In this document: positions 35,189-42,693 of the stretch, piece after piece
Layout of the letters: each line of letters starts with the position of its first letter
Position numbering within the stretch: position 1 is the stretch's first letter
Source of the DNA: Chitinophagales bacterium
GTDB taxonomy: Bacteria > Bacteroidota > Bacteroidia > Chitinophagales > UBA2359
Reading direction: 5' to 3'
Length of the DNA stretch: 64,000 bases
Assembly: GCA_041392475.1 (NCBI GenBank)
Contig: JAWKLZ010000001.1
Span: forward strand, 1 to 64,000
The notes under the pieces: generated by a model
Seen by the model: the letters and a program-made list of their open reading frames with translations, nothing else
What the model was told of the DNA's origin: nothing
Databases searched by the model: none
Position numbers and translations under genes: made by a program

Positions 35189-35770
35189 ATGAAATCGTTA
35201 TTTGCCTTATTATTCAGTCTTTTACTCCTTCAATCATGTAGTCGTGCACCACAAACAAAAGAAGAATACCTCAACGAATACAGTCAATTTATAGAGCAGA
35301 TGGAGAAAAAATCTGCGGATTTTGACGAAGACGATTGGAAAGAACAAGACGAAATCCAAGAACTCTATGCAAGAGAGTATTACGACCGATTCAGCGACGA
35401 ATTGACGATTGGCGAAAAGCTTACCGTAACAGGTTATGGACTTACTTATAATGGTATCAAACAAAAAGACAATTTAAGGGCAATCGGAGATTTTATCGAA
35501 AATATCAGCAGCAAAGGTGAAAAAGCAATGGAAAAGTTCTTGGAGGATGCTGGAGATGATACCGAAAAGGTGGGTGATGTGTTCAATCGAGTAGGTGAAA
35601 TCATGAGTGAAAAACTGGAAGACATTGCAGAAGAAGTCGAGGACGAATTGCAAGATTCGGAGGATGTCTTGGATCGTTTCACCAAAAAAGTGGAAAATGC
35701 AGTAGAAGATTTCGTAGAGGATATTGAAGAAGATGTGAAGGAATTGGATAAAAAGTTCAACAAAGATTAG
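35189..35770 (+). CDS. Putative lipoprotein with amphipathic acidic helices
   Basis: A 193-residue protein with a lipoprotein signal and lipobox LLQSC at residue ~17. The remainder is highly charged and helical. Its second half has a heptad-like acidic/basic repeat (EDIAEEVEDELQDSEDVLDRF and similar) that could form a coiled coil. It stands alone after a 220-bp spacer that shows no clear promoter. Function is unknown. Confidence 0.72.
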   Translation: MKSLFALLFSLLLLQSCSRAPQTKEEYLNEYSQFIEQMEKKSADFDEDDWKEQDEIQELYAREYYDRFSDELTIGEKLTVTGYGLTYNGIKQKDNLRAIGDFIENISSKGEKAMEKFLEDAGDDTEKVGDVFNRVGEIMSEKLEDIAEEVEDELQDSEDVLDRFTKKVENAVEDFVEDIEEDVKELDKKFNKD

Positions 35771-35776
35771 ACAAAT

Positions 35777-37198
35777 TCATAGCAATTGCCGCACTTTCTC
35801 CAACAGCCATCCCTTTTCGGTCAAAAAGGTAGTTGCTTGAATATCTTCAAATATTTTTTGTAGTTTATCTGGTTGGTTTTCATAAGAAATAACCTTGCGG
35901 GTGTATTTAATGAGGTTGAGATAAGGTTTTCGGCGGCTTTTGAGGGATTTTTTGCGGTGAATAAATACCGAAAAACTATCTAAGAAAGCACTCAATGCGG
36001 GATATTCTCCCAATTCCAAATAGGTTTGCAGCAAAATGGTTTTGGCAGACAATTCCAAAAAAACTTCTTTGTAATCCACCCGATTGAGCAAAGGAATGAC
36101 CTCTGCAAATTCCTTTTTCATAAAATACAAACGTGCCAAATTGTAGGTAAACAGACGTTCCCGTGCATCTTTTTTCACCCGTTCTTTGTATTGATGAATG
36201 AACTGTTCGACCCATTCATAATCGTGTAATTGCAGCCCAATTGTCACCGCATTTTTATAGACAAAAGGCGATAACCATCCATCTTCCAAAAACACGTCAT
36301 TCTCAATTTCAAACTGGTAGAGGTCAAATAATCTTCTGAATGCCGTATCTATCTCACCGCCTGATTTGTTTGCTTGACGAATACAATAATTGTGTGCCAT
36401 CACAAACATATCTTGCGTTTCACTTATGTCAAAATCCTTGAAATGCTTCATTAACAAATCTTTCAAGGTTTCAAAATGAACACTTTCGCCTTCTTCAATT
36501 AAGGTATTCAGGCCTTGGTGGAAAATACCAATTGCAGGAATATGGGTATAAGGATTTTCTTTTAGGTGTTGCTGTATTTCCTTCAATAGATTTAAATGGT
36601 ATTCTTTGGGTGCAAAACGCTGATAATTGATGGCTTCATAGCTTATTTTTAGCTTGTGAATCAAATAAAATGCATCCAAACTGTCTGACAATTCTTGTAA
36701 AAAAGGCTCTGCATTTCGTTTGTGTTGGTCTTCAATTTGTTCCTTCAATGCAGTGTAAATCCGCCATTCATCAAAAAAATAATCAGCGTTTTTTGAAATG
36801 CGTTTTTGCTGCGATAGTTGTAAATCCTTGATACATCTGTCAAATAGCTTGGTCAGTGAGCGTTGCCGATAGACTTTTGCCAACTGCAACAGCCCATTTT
36901 CCTTTTCTTTTTTTTGTTCTTCATACCTAAGAAATTCTTCAATCAATGAGGTAAGACTGCTCATGAGTTGTCGCATACGAATACTGCGATAGGGTTCGTT
37001 TGGAAAGAGGTGTTGGAAAACAGTCTCCTTGGCAATTCGTTTTTGGGCAAATCGAGGTGCGGCTTCAAAGAGATAATCAAACAATTCGATTACCTTTTGC
37101 TGCTCATTGAAGTAAGGAGACCGCACAAATTTACTGCACAACCGCCACTCGTTTTTATGGAGCGTTTTAAGTATTTGAAGCAATTTGCTAGTTTGCAT
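35777..37198 (-). CDS. Large helical protein of unknown function
   Basis: A 473-residue protein, entirely alpha-helical by composition, with TPR-like pairs (for example LARLYFMKKEFAEVIPLLNRVDY, ILLQTYLELGEYPALSAFLDSF). The N-terminus KLLQILKTLHKNEWRLCSKFVRSPYFNEQ has the look of a conserved Bacteroidota family with no assigned role. It has no signal peptide. A clear promoter lies immediately upstream. Confidence 0.75.
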   Translation of the reverse strand: MQTSKLLQILKTLHKNEWRLCSKFVRSPYFNEQQKVIELFDYLFEAAPRFAQKRIAKETVFQHLFPNEPYRSIRMRQLMSSLTSLIEEFLRYEEQKKEKENGLLQLAKVYRQRSLTKLFDRCIKDLQLSQQKRISKNADYFFDEWRIYTALKEQIEDQHKRNAEPFLQELSDSLDAFYLIHKLKISYEAINYQRFAPKEYHLNLLKEIQQHLKENPYTHIPAIGIFHQGLNTLIEEGESVHFETLKDLLMKHFKDFDISETQDMFVMAHNYCIRQANKSGGEIDTAFRRLFDLYQFEIENDVFLEDGWLSPFVYKNAVTIGLQLHDYEWVEQFIHQYKERVKKDARERLFTYNLARLYFMKKEFAEVIPLLNRVDYKEVFLELSAKTILLQTYLELGEYPALSAFLDSFSVFIHRKKSLKSRRKPYLNLIKYTRKVISYENQPDKLQKIFEDIQATTFLTEKGWLLEKVRQLL

Positions 37199-37217
37199 AA
37201 TAGGATTTTTGGGTGAA

Positions 37218-37245
37218 CAAAGTTAATAAACTTTTCACACTCCAA
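37218..37245 (-). promoter_or_regulatory. Bacteroidota-type promoter
   Basis: On the minus strand TTG (37245-37243), a 17-bp spacer and TAACTTTG (37225-37218) precede the ATG at 37198 by about 20 nt. Both elements and the spacing fit the phylum's consensus. Confidence 0.65.
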
Positions 37246-37396
37246 GCAACTAATAGTCAAATAAATATCGTCTTCTTCGTAAGTAACATTTGTGTTTAAA
37301 TCATTTAACAATCACTAAAAAATGTTTTTGGCTAAGAAGCTAAAAAATTAGAACTTAGTATTGTCAGGAAATTTTTTTTTAAAAATTGTCAGAATT

Positions 37397-38935
37397 ATGT
37401 TTTGGAGTGTCTTGCCTTTTTTATTGGAAAACACACCTAAAAAAGTAAAATTGTTTTTTAAGTGCTTACTTATCTGCTTTTGCAGTGTAGGGCTTTCCTA
37501 TGCTTTGAAGGCACAATGCCCACTATTGACGGTGGATATTGGCAGCACCTCATTGCAGATATGTTCTGAAAATCAATATTTTGTTCATTACTGCAATGAA
37601 GGAGATGTTCTGGTGGAAAATGTCCAAATTGGAGTTACTTTTCCTTCAACGATTACCTTCAAGGATAGTGAGTTGCCTGCTGAGCGTATTGATGATATTT
37701 ACTTTTTTGAAGTCGGTACAATGGAGGCAGGGCAATGTGGTGATTTTTCGATTACGGTAGCGGTAGTTTGTGATGTATTGATTGGAAAAACGGCTTGTGT
37801 GGTTGCTCATATTAGCCCCAATGATGCTTGTGAACCACCAAGTGACTTGTGGGACAAGGCAAACATTGAAGTAACAGGGCAGTGTTTGGATGGTAAAGTA
37901 ATATTTACCATTTCGAATACAGGTGAGGGTGATATGGCAGAACCGAGTCAGTACCGCATTTATGAAGACGATATTTTTGTGTCAAGTGGCACCAAATTTC
38001 AGATGTTGTCTGGCGAATCTATTACGGTTTCACGTACTCCAAATGGTCGCACGATTTCGTTGGCAGCAGACCAAAGTCTTTTTCATCCGCAGCGTGACAC
38101 GCCAAAAGCGAGTGTAGAAGCTTGTGGTAATCCGCCTTACAGTTTGGGAATTGTGAATAAGTTTCCGCAAAATGACCAGCTACCTTTTACAGACTATGAC
38201 TGTCAACAGATTGAGGGAGTATCGAAAGGAACTGAAAAACTGTTGTCACCCTCTGGTGCTGGGGCAGATCGAATTGTTTCGGGAAAGGCACAGCTAACCT
38301 ACAAAATTCGCTTTCAAAACGACGAAGGCATGCCTATTGAAAGATTGGTGATACGAGATGTTTTGTCTCCTTATTTGGACATCAGCCGATTGGAGCTAGG
38401 GGCGAGTAGTCACCCTTATACTTTCCAGATCAATGCTGCAAATGTATTGGTATGGACTTTTGAGAACATCAATCTACCGAGTTCTGAAACAGATTTGGAA
38501 GGTAGTCAAGGATTTGTACAATTCAAAATACACGTTATTGACGAAGAATTATTGAATATTCAAATTGATAATCAGGCAAGTATGAGATTTGGGAACAATT
38601 CACCTGTGTTTACCAATCCTGTGCATCATTTTACGGGTGACTTGACCCTTGATTTGGATAGAACAATTGTGACAGTAGGGGAGGCAGTTGAAGTATATCC
38701 AATTCCTGCCAGAGATTATTTGCATTTTGTGTTGGTGAGTCAGCAGCAATTTATGAACAGTAAATCACTGAAGATTGAACTGTATAACCTAATGGGAGAG
38801 AAAATCAAATCGGTGTTGTTTGAAGAAAGACATACGTTGGTGGATATTAATGATCTGATGGAAGGAATGTATATGTATCGAATACAAAATGAGCGAGGAG
38901 TTTTGATACAATCGGGGAAAATTTATGTCTATTGA
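37397..38935 (+). CDS. Secreted DUF11-like repeat protein with T9SS type A sorting domain
   Basis: A 512-residue protein. A hydrophobic signal (LLICFCSVGLSYALKAQ) lies near residues 24-40, and the ATG at 37397 is chosen over a TTG at 37361. The middle part carries beta-sandwich repeats. Around residues 305-385, SGKAQLTYKIRFQNDEG and RLVIRDVLSPYLD match the conserved DUF11-like repeat found in surface adhesins. The C-terminus (VYPIPARDYL to GKIYVY) is a T9SS sorting domain. It is probably a surface adhesion or structural protein. Confidence 0.82.
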   Translation: MFWSVLPFLLENTPKKVKLFFKCLLICFCSVGLSYALKAQCPLLTVDIGSTSLQICSENQYFVHYCNEGDVLVENVQIGVTFPSTITFKDSELPAERIDDIYFFEVGTMEAGQCGDFSITVAVVCDVLIGKTACVVAHISPNDACEPPSDLWDKANIEVTGQCLDGKVIFTISNTGEGDMAEPSQYRIYEDDIFVSSGTKFQMLSGESITVSRTPNGRTISLAADQSLFHPQRDTPKASVEACGNPPYSLGIVNKFPQNDQLPFTDYDCQQIEGVSKGTEKLLSPSGAGADRIVSGKAQLTYKIRFQNDEGMPIERLVIRDVLSPYLDISRLELGASSHPYTFQINAANVLVWTFENINLPSSETDLEGSQGFVQFKIHVIDEELLNIQIDNQASMRFGNNSPVFTNPVHHFTGDLTLDLDRTIVTVGEAVEVYPIPARDYLHFVLVSQQQFMNSKSLKIELYNLMGEKIKSVLFEERHTLVDINDLMEGMYMYRIQNERGVLIQSGKIYVY

Positions 38936-38996
38936 AGTGTTAAATGAAAAAAAGTTAGTAAGAATCGTTTCATAATTGAGTAAAGTTTTGTTCTCT

Positions 38997-39033
38997 TGCC
39001 CAGTAGTGATGTATTTTATTATTGGGCATTTTT
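38997..39033 (+). terminator. Hairpin terminator of the T9SS cargo gene
   Basis: TGCCCA (38997-39002) pairs with TGGGCA (39023-39028), with some inner pairing, followed by TTTTT. It lies 62 bp after the stop at 38935. Confidence 0.6.
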
Positions 39034-39043
39034 ACATTTTATC

Positions 39044-39079
39044 CCAAAAAAAATGGGCAAGAGCTAGCAACTCTTGCCC
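39044..39079 (-). terminator. Hairpin terminator of the degenerate ABC gene
   Basis: GGGCAAGAG (39055-39063) and CTCTTGCCC (39071-39079) form a perfect 9-bp stem. On the minus strand it is followed by eight T. It lies about 120 bp after the stop at 39198. Confidence 0.75.
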
Positions 39080-39197
39080 GAAAATACACCCGAATTTAAC
39101 GTTTCCTGTCAATTCATAATCATAGCGACTCAATGTATCAGTCTAAATTTAGCGTATCAAACGTTCAGAATTACGCTAAAAATAGTGCAGCATGCAT

Positions 39198-39872
39198 TTA
39201 ACTCGCCTTTTTATTAATCAAATAAGCTTTTTTAATTTTTCTTCTTTGTACCATTGTTGATGGTTCTTCTAATTCCAAAATTTGAGTACAAATTTTAGCT
39301 ATTGAAGCCGAAGGGTTGTCTGTAATAAAAACAGTTTGACCATTAGCGGCTGCTTTTTTCAACAATTTACAGACAATGATGGCTAATCCTCTACTCAAAA
39401 ACTGCAAAGGTCTATTGAGTAATACTACATCGGGACTACCTATCAATGCACAGATAATTGCCATTCGCTTTTTTTGTTCAGGACTACATTCTACCAAAGT
39501 TTTGGTTCTTTGATCCCATAAATCGAATAAACGCAACATTTTGACAGCTTCGTTAGGGCGAATTTCTTTAATCATACATAGAATTTTTATATTCTTTTCG
39601 ATAGAATATTCGCTTCTAAAACCTAATATATCAAATGTAGAACCAATTTGGTGTCTAACAGTTGCAATTTCGGAAGTGTCCAATATTGTCAATGAGCCAG
39701 ATACAGGTAGTGAGCTTCCTGCAAGTATTTTTACAACTTCTGCATTTTTACTTTCTGTATCTCCAAATAATCCAAAAATTTCTCCTTCTTTAACAGTGAA
39801 GTTAATAGGAGTAAGTGCTAAGTGTTCTTTATCCCGCCATCTTAGGTTACGGGCTTTTAGTGTTACTTTCAT
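39198..39872 (-). CDS. Degenerate ABC ATPase-like protein (pseudo-ATPase)
   Basis: A 224-residue protein with the overall order of an ABC nucleotide-binding domain: KEGEIFGLFG, then a gap, then a signature region, a Walker B strand and a GQTVFI strand. Every catalytic motif is altered. Walker A reads GDTESKNAE (Lys position is N43), the signature LSGGQ is CSPEQ, Walker B DE is NR in VVLLNRP, the D-loop is lost, and the H-loop His is replaced in TDNPS. The ORF is intact and codon use is ordinary, so it seems maintained. It may be a structural or regulatory subunit. No permease gene is adjacent. Confidence 0.75.
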   Translation of the reverse strand: MKVTLKARNLRWRDKEHLALTPINFTVKEGEIFGLFGDTESKNAEVVKILAGSSLPVSGSLTILDTSEIATVRHQIGSTFDILGFRSEYSIEKNIKILCMIKEIRPNEAVKMLRLFDLWDQRTKTLVECSPEQKKRMAIICALIGSPDVVLLNRPLQFLSRGLAIIVCKLLKKAAANGQTVFITDNPSASIAKICTQILELEEPSTMVQRRKIKKAYLINKKAS

Positions 39873-40022
39873 GATCTATCAATTTTAAGCTGACAAAAAG
39901 TTGATTTTAAATGGTAATTTATGACAGTAAAATCTTACTTTATGCAGACTCCATTGATAGCTATGTATAATTTTTAAAATGGGTTTTGATAAAAAATGCA
40001 ATTGACATCTTCCCAATTCTTA

Positions 40023-40060
40023 CCAAATTTCTTCAACAAATATTTGTTGAAGAAATTTGG
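40023..40060. repeat. Perfect 38-bp palindrome without spacer
   Basis: The left arm CCAAATTTCTTCAACAAAT (40023-40041) is the exact reverse complement of the right arm (40042-40060). No T-run follows on either strand, so a simple terminator is less likely than an operator, a recombination site or an RNA hairpin. Confidence 0.8.
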
Positions 40061-40377
40061 CACTCCATAGAAATGAAAGAAGAAATATAAATTGCTCTCA
40101 AAAATAGTTTTTGTGTAAAAGCAATATTTTAATTAAATACTTATACTGCAAAGAAACAGTATAAATAGGAAGGCTAAAAGGAAAGGAAATGCCGATATTG
40201 ACATAGAAAAATGACTGAAATAGCTGTTCTTATTTAAAGGAAATGTGCTATTGTTTTGGAATTCAATTATTTGTTCAGGATTTTTTTATTTTATTTTTGC
40301 TATTAGTTGACATAGAAATGAAAAAAATAAATAAAAAATTTCGGTAAAACAGGAACTATCGAATGTATATCTTTCAT

Positions 40378-40391
40378 GTATTCAAGAATAC
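40378..40391. promoter_or_regulatory. Operator-like palindrome upstream of the peptide gene
   Basis: GTATTCAAGAATAC has 6-bp arms around AA and lies 81 bp before the ATG at 40473. It is a suitable position and size for a dimeric regulator, but no matching regulator is known here. Confidence 0.3.
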
Positions 40392-40472
40392 AGATACTTA
40401 GAAAACATGGCATGATTACTGCAAAAGATACAAAGACAGTCATAGTCATTCACATAACCAAATAAATCAAAT

Positions 40473-40661
40473 ATGAAATTACTAATCAACTCATCAAAAA
40501 TATCTCTTTTGTCAGAAAATCAGCAACGAAACTGTAAAGGTGGTGCAGGTGCTTGTGGCGCAGCAGAAATTTTCTTTCCCAACAATCCTGTGTTGAACGA
40601 TATTGCAAATACTGTAGTGCATTGGTGGGAAACAAAAGGAAAAGCAAAGGTTGGAAAATAA
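40473..40661 (+). CDS. Small double-glycine-leader peptide (putative secreted/RiPP-type precursor)
   Basis: A 62-residue peptide. Residues 1-24 look like a double-glycine leader: LLSENQQRNCKGG matches the LSxxExKxIxGG style used by peptidase-C39 transporters. The predicted core AGACGAAEIFFPNNPVLNDI... has one Cys, an aromatic stretch (VVHWWETKG) and a basic Lys-rich end. A strong terminator follows at once, supporting a real transcript. No maturation enzyme or C39 transporter is adjacent; the nearest relatives are the degenerate ABC protein and the histidine kinase. Bacteriocin, signal peptide or modified peptide are all possible. Confidence 0.65.
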   Translation: MKLLINSSKISLLSENQQRNCKGGAGACGAAEIFFPNNPVLNDIANTVVHWWETKGKAKVGK

Positions 40662-40681
40662 TATATAAATACTTTTAAGAT

Positions 40682-40720
40682 AAAAATGCCTTGTAAGTAA
40701 CACTTACAAGGCATTTTTTT
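40682..40720. terminator. Strong bidirectional terminator
   Basis: A perfect 16-17-bp stem has left arm AAAATGCCTTGTAAGT (40683-40698), a 3-nt loop, and right arm to 40717-40718, ending in a run of T. A-rich sequence on the left side gives a T-run for the opposite strand. It serves the peptide gene and the convergent histidine kinase, whose stop codon it touches. Confidence 0.9.
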
Positions 40721-42512
40721 AGACAGGAAGAGTGAAGCAAAAACAAGTTCCATTTCCAAATTCAGATTCTACCCATATTTTACCGCCCAATCCTGTCACT
40801 ATTTTTTTGCAAATGGCCAGCCCTAAGCCTGTACCCTCATATTCTGTTTTGCTATGCAGACGGTCGAAGGCTTGAAAAATTCTTTCTTGATTTTCATCTT
40901 CAATTCCGATACCATTGTCCTTCACTCTAAAAAGATAACTTTTTTCTTGGCGTTCTACCGTCAGTTTGATAATCGGAGGAACATTTGCTTTTTTAAATTT
41001 AAGTCCATTGCCGATTAGGTTTTGAAACAACTGAATCATATTGGTCAAATTTGCAGTTATGGTCGGTAGTTCACCTACTTCAATGATTGCTTGTTTTTCA
41101 TCAATGGTCAATTGAAGATTTTGTAAAGTTGTATTCAAAACTTCATTCAAGTCAACCTGCTGAATGTTTTGGTGGTTTTTCCCCGCTTTAGCATAATGCA
41201 GTAAATTTGTTACCAATTGATTCATACGTGTTACCGCATCTTGGATGATGTCCAAAAATTCTTTTCCCTGCTCATCAATATTTTGAGAATACCTACGATA
41301 AAACAAACCACTAAAACTACCCACCATTCGCAAAGGCTCTTTGAGGTCGTGTGCTGCCTTACCTGCAAACTCATAAAGTTCTTGATTTTGGTGGCGCAAA
41401 TCGGTTTGCGTACGACTCAAGGCTTCAATTTCTCGCTCCTTTTTTTGGGTTGCATATTTTGTCTCTATTTCAATAATGGCTTTCGTTTTCTCATTTTGAT
41501 AGGATTTGGTGATAAAGTGGGTATATTTCCACAAATATTGATTCGATTTTTCGTATTCTCCCAACTCTGCATAGGCCTTTGCCATATTATAATACACTTC
41601 ATCCAAACACTTCTGCAAATCAATTTGATTCATGATGTTTAGACTTCGCTCCAATATTTGAATAGCAGCCTCGTACTTTTTTATCTGCACATAAGCCCGT
41701 CCAATTTTCAGAAGACAAACTGCCAAATCTGCCTGATATGGCTTTTGTTCCAATAATTTCAATGCCTTCAATAAATAATCTAAACCCAGATGGAAGTCGT
41801 CAATTCTGTTATAAGCCTCACCCATTTCATAATATACTTGTGAAAGCATATATTCATTTTCAGAAGACTCCAATAGATACAATGCTTCTTTGTAGTAGTC
41901 TATTGAAAGTTTGAAATGTTCCAATTGTTTGTAGATACCCGCTAAACTTATGAGTGAAGCTGTAATTCCCTTAGTATCCTTCAATTCTTGGCGAATCGCA
42001 AGAGCCTTTGAATGATAGTCAAGGGCTCTTTGGTAAAACTCTCTTTTGGCATACAGCACAGCAATATTGAAGTAACAACGGCTCAAACCAAGGTGATCAT
42101 TGAGTTCTTCTTTGTATTGAGTCGCTGTTAAATAAAAATGAAGTGCTTTTTTATAATTCCCTGTATTGTAGTAAATTGTTCCAATATTGTTATGTGATTC
42201 TGCAATTTTATCTTTATTCTCCAATGTTTGCCAAATCTTCAATGCCAACTGCATCTGTTCACTCGCCTGAGCAAAGTTACATTCAAACCAATACAGCCCT
42301 CCTTTTATGTCTAAAGCAGTAGCCAATTGTTCTTTATTATTGTCTTCTTTTGCTTTTCCAATCGCTTCATCAATGTAGTTCATCGCTTTTGCAGGCTCTT
42401 TTCTATTGTCTAGTGCCAACTGGATGATTTTTTTGATTTTTGCAGTCGAGGCAATTAATTCATTGGAAGTGAAGGAATTTTGATTGGTTGTGGATTTACT
42501 TTGAAATGTCAT
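40719..42512 (-). CDS. Cytosolic TPR sensor histidine kinase
   Basis: A 597-residue protein with no membrane segment. About eight TPR repeats (~30-330), including NNIGTIYYNTGNYKKALHFYL, lead into a coiled linker. The HisKA H-box is AAHDLKEPLRM with His ~388, and the ATPase domain has NLIGNGLKF (N-box), VKDNGIGI, IFQAFDRLH and GTGLGLAICKKI. No response regulator gene is adjacent. TPR kinases of this type in Bacteroidota sense cytosolic or protein-borne signals. The kinase is convergent with the peptide gene. Confidence 0.9.
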   Translation of the reverse strand: MTFQSKSTTNQNSFTSNELIASTAKIKKIIQLALDNRKEPAKAMNYIDEAIGKAKEDNNKEQLATALDIKGGLYWFECNFAQASEQMQLALKIWQTLENKDKIAESHNNIGTIYYNTGNYKKALHFYLTATQYKEELNDHLGLSRCYFNIAVLYAKREFYQRALDYHSKALAIRQELKDTKGITASLISLAGIYKQLEHFKLSIDYYKEALYLLESSENEYMLSQVYYEMGEAYNRIDDFHLGLDYLLKALKLLEQKPYQADLAVCLLKIGRAYVQIKKYEAAIQILERSLNIMNQIDLQKCLDEVYYNMAKAYAELGEYEKSNQYLWKYTHFITKSYQNEKTKAIIEIETKYATQKKEREIEALSRTQTDLRHQNQELYEFAGKAAHDLKEPLRMVGSFSGLFYRRYSQNIDEQGKEFLDIIQDAVTRMNQLVTNLLHYAKAGKNHQNIQQVDLNEVLNTTLQNLQLTIDEKQAIIEVGELPTITANLTNMIQLFQNLIGNGLKFKKANVPPIIKLTVERQEKSYLFRVKDNGIGIEDENQERIFQAFDRLHSKTEYEGTGLGLAICKKIVTGLGGKIWVESEFGNGTCFCFTLPV

Positions 42513-42654
42513 AAGGTATTTGAGCTAAATGGAATTATGTCATTATATTGTCATTTCAAAAACTAAGCCAAGTAAACCTTTGAAGAAACCAATAATTGGT
42601 GAAAATTACTTTGATTCTAAAACTTCAAACCTCTTTAAAATGCGCTTAAAACCT

Positions 42655-42662
42655 TACATTTG
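42655..42662 (+). promoter_or_regulatory. -7 box TACATTTG
   Basis: It matches TAnnTTTG and ends 31 nt before the ATG at 42694. No TTG is at the expected -33 distance. Confidence 0.4.
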
Positions 42663-42693
42663 TTCACTTCCCTATTTCTAAAAACAAACTGTA

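Larger units (their letters stand above)
39873..40472. other. Long AT-rich intergenic region with palindromes
   Basis: This 600-bp spacer between the degenerate ABC gene and the small peptide gene has no credible ORF. It holds the 38-bp palindrome at 40023-40060 and the 14-bp palindrome at 40378-40391. Sequence around 40370-40395 also resembles part of the dispersed element at 1594 (shared TTCATGTATTCAA). Confidence 0.55.

Noticed and set aside
39198..39872. Ordinary ABC transporter ATPase
   Set aside because: All nucleotide-binding motifs are altered and no permease is adjacent, so a working ATPase is not supported.
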